This document shows positions 11,710 to 20,910 of a DNA stretch of 64,000 nucleotides, one piece after another; positions within the stretch are counted from its first letter, which is position 1; each line of letters starts with the position of its first letter. The stretch is from an uncultured Alphaproteobacteria bacterium (GTDB lineage: Bacteria; Pseudomonadota; Alphaproteobacteria; HIMB59; GCA-002718135): contig CACFXU010000005.1 of assembly GCA_902570155.1 (NCBI GenBank), positions 53,293 through 117,292 of the forward strand, read 5' to 3'. The position numbers and the translations under genes were made by a program. The notes under the pieces were generated by a model. It had not been told where the DNA came from, did not search any database, and saw only the letters and a program-made list of their open reading frames with translations.

Positions 11710-12398
11710 ATATTAGAATTTCAAAATATCTATCAAGTGCTGGAATTTGTTCACGAAGAGATGCAGAAAAATTAATTGTAGAAAAAAAAATTAAAATTAA
11801 TAATCAAGTATGCATTCATCCAAGTCATAAAGTAAGTGATTTGGATGTTATTAAAGTAAATAATAAAATTGTTAAAAAAATAAATGAAGTTGAAGTGTGG
11901 AAGTTATACAAACCAATTAAATATATTTGTAGTACAAAAGATAACTTAGGTAGAAAGAAAATTTTTGATTTATTACCAAAAAATATCGGTCAATTGATTA
12001 GTGTTGGAAGATTGGACTATATGAGTGAAGGATTGATCTTACTAACTAATAATGGTGATTATTCAAGATATTTAGAACATCCATCTTCAAATATTGAGCG
12101 GATTTATAGAGTTTGTATAAATAGCAATATACAAAATAGTGATTTACAAAAAATAAATAAAGGTATTACAATAAAAGAAATAAATTATAAAAAAATTAAA
12201 GTTGCCTTTGAAAAAAAATTAAAAAATCATAGTTGGTTAATTTTTAAACTTAAAGAAGGTAAAAATAGAGAAATTAGAAATATTTGTAATTATTTTTCAT
12301 GGAATATAATTAAATTAATAAGAATTGGATATGGTCCTTATAAGCTTGGTAGACTCAAAGAAGGACAATTTCAAAAATTAAATTCAATTAGCAAATGA
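11706..12398 (+). CDS. RsuA/RluB-family pseudouridine synthase
   Basis: RNA pseudouridine synthase of the RsuA/RluB/E/F family, 230 residues, GTG start overlapping the preceding TGA. It has an N-terminal S4 RNA-binding domain (about 2-58, RISKYLSSAGICSRRDAEKL) and a catalytic domain with VGRLDYMSEGLILLTNNG, where D104 is the catalytic aspartate. Near the end is EGKNREIRNICN, a family signature. The arrangement next to rsmD is common in alphaproteobacteria, where this gene is usually annotated RluB-like (23S rRNA). The exact target base is not provable here. Confidence 0.87.
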   Translation: MNIRISKYLSSAGICSRRDAEKLIVEKKIKINNQVCIHPSHKVSDLDVIKVNNKIVKKINEVEVWKLYKPIKYICSTKDNLGRKKIFDLLPKNIGQLISVGRLDYMSEGLILLTNNGDYSRYLEHPSSNIERIYRVCINSNIQNSDLQKINKGITIKEINYKKIKVAFEKKLKNHSWLIFKLKEGKNREIRNICNYFSWNIIKLIRIGYGPYKLGRLKEGQFQKLNSISK

Positions 12399-12955
12399 TA
12401 CGGATTACAGGGGGAAAGTTTAAGCAAAAAAAATTAGCTAGCATTAATGATTTTGTAAGACCAACTTCTTCTCTAAAAAGAGAAGCTTTTTTTTCAATTA
12501 TTGAAAGTTATGCAATCAAAAATTCTATCGAATTATATAAAAATAAAATTTTTTTAGATCTTTTCGCAGGTATTGGCACAATGGGATTAGAAGCAATTTC
12601 TAGAGGTATAAGTGAGGTAATTTTTTTTGAGAATAATATTAAGGTTATTAATATTTTAAAAAAAAATTGTTTAGATATTTGTAAAAATAATCAATTTAAA
12701 ATTTATGATGAAGACCTTATTAATTCTAAATTAGAAATAGAATTTCGAAATATATCAGTTGTTTATATTGATCCACCATATGCAAAATATAATTTAGCAA
12801 AACTTTTAGAAAATCTATCAAATAAAATTAAACGTACTACTTTGATTGGTTTGGAAACTAGTGTGAAAGATAATATTATTGTACCAGAAAATTTAAATCT
12901 GCTTCAAAAAAAGACTTACGGTAAAACAATAATTTATTTTTTTAAATTATCTTAA
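12395..12955 (+). CDS. rsmD: 16S rRNA (guanine966-N2)-methyltransferase
   Basis: Methylates G966 of 16S rRNA during 30S assembly. The 186-residue protein starts MIRITGGKFKQKKL, typical of RsmD. VRPTSSLKREAFFSI follows, then the SAM-binding motif LDLFAGIGTMGLEAISRG at about 54-71 and the catalytic DPPY at 126-129. The start codon overlaps the upstream stop as ATGA. It converges with pgi with a 9-base overlap. Confidence 0.93.
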   Translation: MIRITGGKFKQKKLASINDFVRPTSSLKREAFFSIIESYAIKNSIELYKNKIFLDLFAGIGTMGLEAISRGISEVIFFENNIKVINILKKNCLDICKNNQFKIYDEDLINSKLEIEFRNISVVYIDPPYAKYNLAKLLENLSNKIKRTTLIGLETSVKDNIIVPENLNLLQKKTYGKTIIYFFKLS

Positions 12956-14146
12956 ATAAGTTTTAGTTAGTTTTTTACCCTGTTCAACAGCAGGTTGATC
13001 AAAAGGATCAACATCTAAATACATACAGGAAGCAATTGTTTCTATTATACTAAACGATAATAATTTACCTAAGTTTTTCTCATCTATTTTAGGAATATAG
13101 ATTTCTCTAAAACTAAAATTATTTAATTTAAAAGTTTCAATGGTTGCACGCTGTTCAGCTTCCATTAAATCTCCCATTGTTTTATCTTTAAAATAGTCAA
13201 TAGCAGTACCTTCAAACATATCATTATTAATTTTTATACCCTTATGTGAATGATCTGTAGTTATAAAGGTGAAATATTTATCTTTAGGTCCATCTAAATA
13301 CAGTTGTAATTGACTATGCTGATCAGTGGTCCCTACTGAATGAATTGCTGTAATACCTTTATTATTTTTTCCTATACTTTCTGCCCAAAGTTGCAGATAC
13401 CATTTTCCAAAAAAATAAAGTGAATCAGAATATGTCATTAAAACATTATTAGTAAATTTTACATTTTCTTTTTGAATTAAATATCTTCCAAGATCGTACG
13501 GTTTATAATTATCAATATTATTAATGACTTCAGATGCTCCAACAAAAAGTGCATCTATATTTAATCCAGAAATGATTGCAGGAACTATACCAACATTGGT
13601 AAATATAGAATATCTGCCTCCAACATCTTTATGATGCTCTAATAGTAAACAATTATTATCTTTTGCAATTTTATAAAGTGGTGATTCTTTAAATTCAGTT
13701 ATGATTAGAGTATTTGAAAAAAAATCTTCAACTTTGTTGGCTTCTAATGCCTTTTGATAAAGACATGAAAATTGAGATAATGTCTCTGGTGTAGTACCCG
13801 ATTTTGAAATAACCAAGAAACCAGTTAGCTCAAAATTAATATTTTGAAAATTTTTTTCAAAATTAATAGGGTCAACATTATCATAAAATTCTAAGATAAT
13901 TTTATTATTGGAAATAATATTATTTAATGCTCTAGCTCCTAAATTTGAACCTCCTGTACCAAATACAATTATTTTTTCTTTTTTCTCTTTAAATTGATTT
14001 GAAATTTTTATGGTTTCTTCTAATAAATTTTTATCTGAAACAATATTCAGAGAAGGAAGTTTTTCTATTAAATTAGTTATACTTTGATCAGTATCTTTAT
14101 TTTGAGTGATTTTGTCAAAATTTGAATTAAAGTATCTTATTTCCAT
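12947..14146 (-). CDS. pgi: glucose-6-phosphate isomerase
   Basis: Interconverts glucose 6-phosphate and fructose 6-phosphate in the cytoplasm. The 399-residue protein is much shorter than the ~550 residues of the E. coli enzyme but keeps the core SIS folds. Phosphate-binding SKSGTTPET lies at 114-122, with VFGTGGSNLGARAL at about 61-74, VGGRYSIFTNVG, and the C-terminal DQPAVEQGKKLTK carrying the catalytic lysine region. Short forms of this type occur in alphaproteobacteria. It is nine bases downstream of the DUF3035 gene and may share its transcript. Confidence 0.93.
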   Translation of the reverse strand: MEIRYFNSNFDKITQNKDTDQSITNLIEKLPSLNIVSDKNLLEETIKISNQFKEKKEKIIVFGTGGSNLGARALNNIISNNKIILEFYDNVDPINFEKNFQNINFELTGFLVISKSGTTPETLSQFSCLYQKALEANKVEDFFSNTLIITEFKESPLYKIAKDNNCLLLEHHKDVGGRYSIFTNVGIVPAIISGLNIDALFVGASEVINNIDNYKPYDLGRYLIQKENVKFTNNVLMTYSDSLYFFGKWYLQLWAESIGKNNKGITAIHSVGTTDQHSQLQLYLDGPKDKYFTFITTDHSHKGIKINNDMFEGTAIDYFKDKTMGDLMEAEQRATIETFKLNNFSFREIYIPKIDEKNLGKLLSFSIIETIASCMYLDVDPFDQPAVEQGKKLTKTYLR

Positions 14147-14154
14147 TTATAAAA

Positions 14155-14655
14155 TTAAAAGAAGAAAAATCTTTTTTTCTTTTTAGGTTCACCTTCTCCG
14201 TCAGCTTCATTTTCTTCTTTACTTTTGAAAAAGAAAAATCTTTTCTTCTTTTTTGGCTCTTCTATATTTTCACTTTCAACATCTGTATTATCTTGGCTTA
14301 TTTCATCTTCTGAGTTTCCATCAAGATCTTCCCTGATACTATTATCTACTTGATCTGCTTCAGTTTCTTTTAAAATATTGTCGATAACAGAATTTTCAGA
14401 AGGTGTTTCATCACTTTCTTCATCCAGACCAAAGAGAATTTCCTTTGCAAGCTCACTATCGGTATCATCAATATCTTTTGATTCAATTTGATCAGGTGGT
14501 AGTAAATTAAAATTTGGCGGAATTACTAATGGAGGATTTTCAACTACATTGTATTCATCTATTACTTTTCTTTCTACACCCGCACTACTTCTTATAGTAT
14601 TACAAGAGTATAGAAAAATTGAGGAAATGATTGTTACATAAATAACTTTTTTCAT
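14155..14655 (-). CDS. DUF3035-like lipoprotein with duplicated KKKKRFFFF tail
   Basis: 166-residue putative outer-membrane-facing lipoprotein. The N-terminus is a lipoprotein-type signal with a lipobox-like LYSC around residue 18. It is followed by NPPLVIPPNFNLLPP, the pattern of the DUF3035 family, which often lies directly after lspA in alphaproteobacteria. The middle is acidic and low-complexity. The C-terminus carries two copies of EPKKKKRFFFF (with leading E) separated by about a dozen residues, the last ending the protein. Its start overlaps the lspA stop by four bases. Function is unknown. Confidence 0.75.
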   Translation of the reverse strand: MKKVIYVTIISSIFLYSCNTIRSSAGVERKVIDEYNVVENPPLVIPPNFNLLPPDQIESKDIDDTDSELAKEILFGLDEESDETPSENSVIDNILKETEADQVDNSIREDLDGNSEDEISQDNTDVESENIEEPKKKKRFFFFKSKEENEADGEGEPKKKKRFFFF

Positions 14656-15104
14656 TTTACTGTTTTAGATTTTATAAAAAAACTCATTATTAACATGATA
14701 ATTCCAATTGTAATATAAATATCTGCTAGATTAAATGCGGGCCAATAAAAATTATCATAATGTAGTAAGATAAAATCAACAACATAACTATTTATCAATC
14801 TATCAATAATATTTGATAAAGCCCCAATTATAACAAAGAAATAAGCCAGTTTTTCAAGTTGTTTATCTGATTTAATAAGTAAATAAAAAATTAATATAAC
14901 AACTATTAAGGCTATAAGTATTAATATCCAATGAGAAACATAACCAGAAAATAAACCAAAAGAAACACCAAAGTTCTGAACATAAACTAAATCAAAATAT
15001 TCATTGATTTGTATTGATTGATTTAAAAATAAATTATTCTGAATAAAAAATTTTGTTAATAAATCTAATAAAATCAAAAAAATAAATACTGCTGTTTTAA
15101 TCAC
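14652..15104 (-). CDS. lspA: lipoprotein signal peptidase (signal peptidase II)
   Basis: Membrane aspartyl protease that removes signal peptides from prolipoproteins. The 150-residue protein has about four membrane helices and the conserved family blocks: VQNFGVSFGLFSG (usual VxNxGxAFG), GALSNIIDRL with the first catalytic aspartate, and FNLADIYITIG with the second. It overlaps ileS by four bases and the DUF3035 gene by four, so ileS-lspA-DUF3035 is one translational series. Confidence 0.94.
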   Translation of the reverse strand: MIKTAVFIFLILLDLLTKFFIQNNLFLNQSIQINEYFDLVYVQNFGVSFGLFSGYVSHWILILIALIVVILIFYLLIKSDKQLEKLAYFFVIIGALSNIIDRLINSYVVDFILLHYDNFYWPAFNLADIYITIGIIMLIMSFFIKSKTVK

Positions 15105-17878
15105 TTAAATATTACAGTATTACACCTGTTACAAACTTCATCATTTATTAACTTTGCCTCATATTTCCAACATCTTTGACACTTTTCTCCATTTACCTTT
15201 GAAGCTTTTACGATTACATCAGAAATATCTTCAATAGAAAAACCTTTGGATTTTTCGTCAATAACATACAAAGAAAATGATGAAGTAATTGTAATTTCAT
15301 CAAACATTACTTTCTCTAGTTTTTTATAACTTTCTGCAGAAACAAAAATATCTATGTGTGCCTCAAGACTTGAGCGAATAATTTTTTCTTCTCTAATTTT
15401 TTCAATTGCTCCAGTAGCAACTTTTCTAATATTTTTAATTAAACTCCATTTTTCATTTAATTGATTGTCCTCATATTCATTTTTACATTGTAAAAAATCT
15501 TGTAGGTGTATACTTTCTTTATTTCCCATAGCTTTCCAGGCTTCTTCAGAAGTAAAAGAAATAGATGGAGCAAACCATCTTACTAAATGATTAAAAATTA
15601 TATTTAATAGAGTTCTAGTAGATCTTCTTTGAACGGACTCTTTGCTATCACAATATATAGTGTCTTTTCTAATATCAAAATAAAAAGCTGAAAGATCACT
15701 TGAACAAAAATTTAAAAGTGTTGTAAACATTAGGTGAAAGTTAAATGTTGATACACATTTTTGAACAACTTGATCAACTTCCCATAATCGATGTAAAAGA
15801 TATTTTTCTAACTCTGGAAACTCACTCTCATCGATAGTTTCTTCTTCAGTAAAATCACTTAAATTGCCAATTAAAAAACGAAAGGTATTTCTTATTCTTC
15901 TATAAGACTCAGCTTGTGATTGGAGAATGGCATTATCAAGTTTAAGATCATCATAATAATCAGAAGCAACAACCCATAATCTTAAAATATCAACTCCATA
16001 TTTTTTTAAAATATCATCAGGAGAAATGACATTACCTAAAGATTTAGACATTTTACGTCCTCTTCCATCAACAACGAATCCGTGTGTCAAAACACTTTCA
16101 TATGGTGCCTTTCCTCTAGTGCCCGACGATTCTAAAAGAGATGAGTGAAACCATCCTCTATGTTGATCACTTCCTTCTAAATACATTGATGCAGGCCATT
16201 TCAAATCTTCTCTTTGTTCTAGACAAAAAGCATGTGTAGAGCCACTATCAAACCATACTTCAACTACGTCTTTAACCTGTTCATAATCTTCAAGTGAGTA
16301 TTCATCTCCTAAAAACCTTTGTGGATCTTCGGTAAACCACGTATTGCTTCCTTCTTTTTCATATATGTCAGCTATTCTATTGATAATATTTTCATCTCTT
16401 AATGGTTGACCCGTTTTTTTATTTACAAATAATGGTAAAGGTACACCCCACACTCTTTGTCTAGATACACACCAATCTGGTCTAGTTTCAATCATTGATC
16501 TAAGCCTCGTTTGACCTTGAGGAGGATAAAAAATAGTCTCATCAATTGATTTAAGAGCAATGTCTCTTAGGTTATTTTTTTCCATGGAAATGAACCATTG
16601 TGGAGTATTTCTATAAATAAGAGGAGCTTTAGACCTCCATGAATGTGGGTAGCTATGACGAAGCGTCCCTTTAAATAATAATTTTGAAAATTCTTCTAAT
16701 TTATCTGCAATTTTGTGATCTACTTTATAAATATGCTCGCCTTCAAAACCAACGGCATGTTGATTATATTTTCCATCATCTTGAACTGTTTGGATAATAT
16801 CAACATTATTTTTTATACCTAAAACATAATCGTCATCTCCGTGTCCAGGAGCTATATGCACAACTCCTGTTCCCTGTTCTAAGTTTACAAAATCTCCATG
16901 AAATGGTTTTACAATAAAATCGTATCCCAATTGTTTAAATGGATGTTCACATTCACAAGAAGATAAATTATCTCCTTTAAATTTCTTTTTTATACTAAAT
17001 TTTTTAATTCCAATTTCTTTAGTTACATTTTCTATAAGTTCTGAAGCAAATATTAATTTATCATTTATTTTGGCTAGACTATCTTCTTCTAATTCTTCGA
17101 CAACAATAAGTGAATAATCTAATTCTTTACCATAAGCCAGAGCTCTATTACCTGGAATAGTCCAAGGAGTTGTTGTCCAAATAACTATATTAGAATCAAT
17201 TAAATCTTTATCTGTAGAATTTTTAATTAAAAATTTAACATAAATAGTGTTGGACGTATGATCTTCATATTCAACTTCAGCATCAGCTAAAGCTGTCTTT
17301 TCTACAACGGACCAGAGAACTGGTTTTGCTCCTTTATACAAGCTTTCATCAAGTAGAAATTTTCCAAGTTCTCGAACAATTTGCGCTTCTGCTTGATTTG
17401 ACATTGTGAGGTAAGGATTTTCCCAATCTCCTTCAACACCAAGTCGTCTAAATTCTTTTTTTTGTATCTCGATCCATTTTTCTGCAAACTCTCTACACTC
17501 ATTTCTAAATTGAACAGTTGGAACATCATCCTTGTTCTTTCCTTTTTTTCTATATTCTTCTTCTATTTTCCATTCAATTGGTAAACCGTGACAATCCCAA
17601 CCAGGAACATAGATAGAGTCTTTACCAGCCATTTGTTGTGTTCGTACAATGACGTCTTTTAAAATTTTATTAAGAGCAGTTCCCATATGAATATGTCCAT
17701 TTGCGTATGGTGGACCATCATGAAGAACGAATTTTTCTCTACCTTTAGATTTATCTCTTAGCTTTTTAAAAATATTTTCTTTATCCCACTCCTCTATTAT
17801 TACAGGTTCCTTTGCGGGAAGGTTAGCTCTCATTTCAAAAGATGTTTTGGGAAGAAAAATTGTATCTTTATATTCCAT
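15101..17878 (-). CDS. ileS: isoleucyl-tRNA synthetase
   Basis: Class Ia aminoacyl-tRNA synthetase of 925 residues, the usual bacterial size. HIGH-type motif PYANGHIHMG lies at 58-67. The editing domain includes WTTTPWTIPGNRALAY, and the KMSKS loop is in GRGRKMSKSLGNVISP. An anticodon-binding domain follows, then a C-terminal zinc finger with CQRCW and CNRC pairs. The C-terminal zinc site and TWFTED-type middle mark the standard bacterial IleRS. Its start shares one base with the ribF stop and its end overlaps lspA. Confidence 0.97.
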   Translation of the reverse strand: MEYKDTIFLPKTSFEMRANLPAKEPVIIEEWDKENIFKKLRDKSKGREKFVLHDGPPYANGHIHMGTALNKILKDVIVRTQQMAGKDSIYVPGWDCHGLPIEWKIEEEYRKKGKNKDDVPTVQFRNECREFAEKWIEIQKKEFRRLGVEGDWENPYLTMSNQAEAQIVRELGKFLLDESLYKGAKPVLWSVVEKTALADAEVEYEDHTSNTIYVKFLIKNSTDKDLIDSNIVIWTTTPWTIPGNRALAYGKELDYSLIVVEELEEDSLAKINDKLIFASELIENVTKEIGIKKFSIKKKFKGDNLSSCECEHPFKQLGYDFIVKPFHGDFVNLEQGTGVVHIAPGHGDDDYVLGIKNNVDIIQTVQDDGKYNQHAVGFEGEHIYKVDHKIADKLEEFSKLLFKGTLRHSYPHSWRSKAPLIYRNTPQWFISMEKNNLRDIALKSIDETIFYPPQGQTRLRSMIETRPDWCVSRQRVWGVPLPLFVNKKTGQPLRDENIINRIADIYEKEGSNTWFTEDPQRFLGDEYSLEDYEQVKDVVEVWFDSGSTHAFCLEQREDLKWPASMYLEGSDQHRGWFHSSLLESSGTRGKAPYESVLTHGFVVDGRGRKMSKSLGNVISPDDILKKYGVDILRLWVVASDYYDDLKLDNAILQSQAESYRRIRNTFRFLIGNLSDFTEEETIDESEFPELEKYLLHRLWEVDQVVQKCVSTFNFHLMFTTLLNFCSSDLSAFYFDIRKDTIYCDSKESVQRRSTRTLLNIIFNHLVRWFAPSISFTSEEAWKAMGNKESIHLQDFLQCKNEYEDNQLNEKWSLIKNIRKVATGAIEKIREEKIIRSSLEAHIDIFVSAESYKKLEKVMFDEITITSSFSLYVIDEKSKGFSIEDISDVIVKASKVNGEKCQRCWKYEAKLINDEVCNRCNTVIFK

Positions 17879-18807
17879 TATAGTTGATGATATTCTTTAG
17901 CTGTATTTATATCTTTGTTGATTTGCTTGGTTAATTCTTCAAAATTATTAAATTTTTGTTCAGCCCTAATAAATGTAAGGAATTCAACAGTCAATTCTTT
18001 ACCATATATTTCTTCACTAAAATTAAACATATGTGTCTCTAGAAGGAGTTTGCTTCCATCAACTGTTGGTCTTAAACCAAAATTTGAAACACCTTTGTAT
18101 TTTTTGCCTTCTAATAGCACTTCCACACAGTAAACACCTCTTTTTGGTAATATGTGTTGATCTGGTATCATATTAGCAGTCGGAAAATTGATTTCTCTAG
18201 CTCTTTTATCACCTTCAATTATTTTTCCATGCATATGCCAGGGCCTACCTAAAGACTCTGTAACATCTTCCATATAACCTTCTTTTATTTGTGATCGAAT
18301 TATTGAAGATGAATATTTATCCGATTTATCAGCAAGCATAATAGGTTCGATTAAATGAATATTAAAATTATTTTTTTCAGCATACTTTTCTAATGTTTTA
18401 AAATTACCTTTCCTGTCTTTTCCAAACTTAAAGTCAGAACCTATAACTAAGTATTTAATATTTAATTTATCAATTAGAATTTTAGTTACAAAATCATCAG
18501 ATGATAATATTGATAGATTGTTATCAAAAGAAAAATCTATAAATATATCTAAATCCAATTGTTCAAGAAAATGTATTTTATCACTTTGAGTATAAATATT
18601 AAAAGGTTCATTAATTTGATTAAAGTAAATACGAGGATGAGGATTAAAACTCATTATAGAAGATAACAAATTATTGTTTAATGCAATCTCCTTAATTTTA
18701 TTTATTATTTCTTGGTGCCCTTTATGTATTCCATCAAAATTACCTATTGCGAGACAAAGGTTTAATTTTTCAAAATCTGATGCTGTATCTAATTTATAAA
18801 TTTTCAT
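17878..18807 (-). CDS. ribF: bifunctional riboflavin kinase / FAD synthetase
   Basis: Makes FMN and FAD from riboflavin. The 309-residue protein has an N-terminal nucleotidyltransferase domain with GNFDGIHKGH at 22-31 and SSSIIRSQIKEG. A C-terminal riboflavin kinase domain follows with REINFPTANM and GVYCVEV. It is followed directly by ileS and lspA, a widely conserved order. The upstream neighbour on the same strand is xylA, 42 bases away, so read-through from the sugar operon is possible. I see no FMN riboswitch in that gap, which is far too short for one. Confidence 0.95.
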   Translation of the reverse strand: MKIYKLDTASDFEKLNLCLAIGNFDGIHKGHQEIINKIKEIALNNNLLSSIMSFNPHPRIYFNQINEPFNIYTQSDKIHFLEQLDLDIFIDFSFDNNLSILSSDDFVTKILIDKLNIKYLVIGSDFKFGKDRKGNFKTLEKYAEKNNFNIHLIEPIMLADKSDKYSSSIIRSQIKEGYMEDVTESLGRPWHMHGKIIEGDKRAREINFPTANMIPDQHILPKRGVYCVEVLLEGKKYKGVSNFGLRPTVDGSKLLLETHMFNFSEEIYGKELTVEFLTFIRAEQKFNNFEELTKQINKDINTAKEYHQL

Positions 18808-18849
18808 AATATTTATAAATCAATTAGTATAGAAACTTATGGTTAGTAA

Positions 18850-20163
18850 CTACAAGTATTTATTTAAGATATTTTCCAGATATTCTTGTCTTCCTGAACG
18901 AGGTTCTGGTTCAATATTATCATCGATTACTTTTTTATTTATATCATCTAACCCAGTGTCTTTATGATGAATAAACTGTCCCAAATTTTTATTCCAGTCT
19001 TCATATCTATTTTCAATAAACTTAGGAATAACATTATCATTCATTAATTTTTCAACAGCAATAAGTGTTTTTGCACAAACATCCATACCCCCAATGTGAG
19101 CATGAAATAAATCTTCAGCATCAATAGATTGTCTTCTTATTTTTGCATCAAAGTTCATGCCTCCTTGACCTAAACCGCCATTCTTAAAAATAAAATAAAA
19201 TGACATAATTAAGTCAGCAGGATTATTTGGGAATTGATCCGTATCCCAACCTATTAAAGTATCACCTCTATTAATATCAATACTTCCTAAGGCGCTGTTA
19301 GAAGTTGCATAAGCAATTTCATGTTCAAAATTATGACCAGATAAAGTTGCATGATTAACTTCAACATTTAATTTAATCTCATTTTCTAAACCTGCCTTTC
19401 GTAAAAACGCTAAGCAAGTTGCAGAGTCAAAGTCATATTGATGTTTAGTTGGTTCATGAGGTTTTGGTTCCAATAAAATTTGACCTTTAAATCCTATCTT
19501 GTGTTTATAATTAACAACTAATTCGAGAAATCTTTGAAGATTAGCTGTTTCCTTAGTCATGTCAGTATTAAGAATAGTTTCGTATCCTTCTCTTCCACCC
19601 CAAAGAACATAGTTTTGACCGCCTAATCTCATCGTTGCATCCATACAATCTTTTACTTGTGCAGCTTTATATGCAAAAACTTCTGGGTCTGGATTGGTAG
19701 AAGCACCACTCATATATCTTTTATGAGAAAAAGCATTTGCTGTTCCCCAAAGTAATTTCATTCCTGAGTCATTAATTTTTTGTTCCATTAAATCTATAAT
19801 ATGAAAGAAATTTTTTTGTGTCTCAGCATAATTTGAACCTTCAGGAGAAATATCTCTATCGTGAAAACAGAAAAATGGTGTTTTTATTTTAGTGAAAAAA
19901 TTAAATGCAGCATCAAGTTTCATTTCAGCCATTTTCATTTCATCACCTGCTTGCATCCATGGTCTATCAAATGTTTGACCACCAAATGGATCCAAGCCAG
20001 GCCAAGTAAATGTATGCCAATAACAAGTAGCAAACCTTAAATGCTCTTTCATAGACTTGCCTAAAACTTTTTTATTTTCATCGTAAAACTTAAAAGCAAA
20101 TGGATTTGTGCTTTCTTGGCCCTCAAATTTAATGTCTGGTATTTTACTAAAGTATTCTGTCAT
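18850..20163 (-). CDS. xylA: xylose isomerase
   Basis: Converts D-xylose to D-xylulose (glucose to fructose in vitro). The 437-residue protein is a full-length class II xylose isomerase. It has FCFHDRDISPEG at about 98-109 with the catalytic histidine H101, and the metal-binding run LEPKPHEPTKHQYDFD at about 231-246. NVEVNHATLSGHNFEHE and GWDTDQFPNN also match. It is the true XylA, not an IolE-like TIM barrel. It is the last gene of the Thu-like operon, 23 bases after the ThuA-like gene. No xylulokinase gene is in the window. Confidence 0.95.
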   Translation of the reverse strand: MTEYFSKIPDIKFEGQESTNPFAFKFYDENKKVLGKSMKEHLRFATCYWHTFTWPGLDPFGGQTFDRPWMQAGDEMKMAEMKLDAAFNFFTKIKTPFFCFHDRDISPEGSNYAETQKNFFHIIDLMEQKINDSGMKLLWGTANAFSHKRYMSGASTNPDPEVFAYKAAQVKDCMDATMRLGGQNYVLWGGREGYETILNTDMTKETANLQRFLELVVNYKHKIGFKGQILLEPKPHEPTKHQYDFDSATCLAFLRKAGLENEIKLNVEVNHATLSGHNFEHEIAYATSNSALGSIDINRGDTLIGWDTDQFPNNPADLIMSFYFIFKNGGLGQGGMNFDAKIRRQSIDAEDLFHAHIGGMDVCAKTLIAVEKLMNDNVIPKFIENRYEDWNKNLGQFIHHKDTGLDDINKKVIDDNIEPEPRSGRQEYLENILNKYL

Positions 20164-20186
20164 ATGATTTCCTATATTATATTACT

Positions 20187-20900
20187 CTATCTTGATGCCC
20201 AAAGTAAACCACGTTTATAAATTTTATTCATTTGTGGATGGTTTAATTCATGTGCAAAATGACCAAGAGAGATATAAAAAATTTTACCTTTCCCAATTCG
20301 TCTTTTCCAAGCAACTGGCATTTCTACACCTTTTAACCATTCTGTTGTATATGCGTCACCACTTGATGAACCAGGTTCTTGTTCAAGCTTCCAAACTTCG
20401 TTACCTTTAAATGTCGTCGTTGCTAAAACTTCATTTAATGGATCCACATGCATGTAATATTGCTCTGAATGATAATCAAAATCTTCAATACCTTCCATGA
20501 TTGGATCATCTTTTTTTGTTATATTGACTTTATAATCATGAATACCATTTGGGTGACTTACCCATTGACCACCAGTTAAGAACTGCCAATCAATTGATTG
20601 TCTAAATGCATCACACATTCCACCGTGATGACCAGCAAGACCACATCCATTATGAACAGCTTTAATAACATTATTAACCGCGGTTTTTTTTATTTCTCCT
20701 CTTGGATCAAAATGAAAGGCCATAGTTACTATAGGTATAAGCAAATCCATTTCGTGAACATAATCTTCTGCAAATGCAGAAGTTTGGTATTCTGCTCTTA
20801 CCTCATATCCTTCAGGCTCCAGCATGCCTTTAATTATTTCAGAACATTTTTCTGGCTCATGTCCTGGCCAACCTCCATAAACTATTAAAGCTTTTTTCAT
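20187..20900 (-). CDS. ThuA-domain protein (trehalose-utilisation-like)
   Basis: 237-residue cytoplasmic protein of the ThuA family, a glutamine-amidotransferase-like fold. Visible blocks are VYGGWPGHEP near the start, GCGLAGHHGGMCDAFRQ, FDYHSEQYYMHVDP and MPVAWKRRIGKGKIFY. In Sinorhizobium ThuA acts with the Gfo/Idh dehydrogenase ThuB on disaccharides such as trehalose and maltitol through 3-keto intermediates. Here it follows a Gfo/Idh gene by 10 bases and precedes xylA, the same partnership. The actual substrate is unknown. Confidence 0.85.
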   Translation of the reverse strand: MKKALIVYGGWPGHEPEKCSEIIKGMLEPEGYEVRAEYQTSAFAEDYVHEMDLLIPIVTMAFHFDPRGEIKKTAVNNVIKAVHNGCGLAGHHGGMCDAFRQSIDWQFLTGGQWVSHPNGIHDYKVNITKKDDPIMEGIEDFDYHSEQYYMHVDPLNEVLATTTFKGNEVWKLEQEPGSSSGDAYTTEWLKGVEMPVAWKRRIGKGKIFYISLGHFAHELNHPQMNKIYKRGLLWASR

Positions 20901-20910
20901 TTTATTCCTT

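Noticed and set aside
18808..18849. FMN riboswitch upstream of ribF
   Set aside because: The gap to xylA is only 42 bases and shows no conserved riboswitch core.
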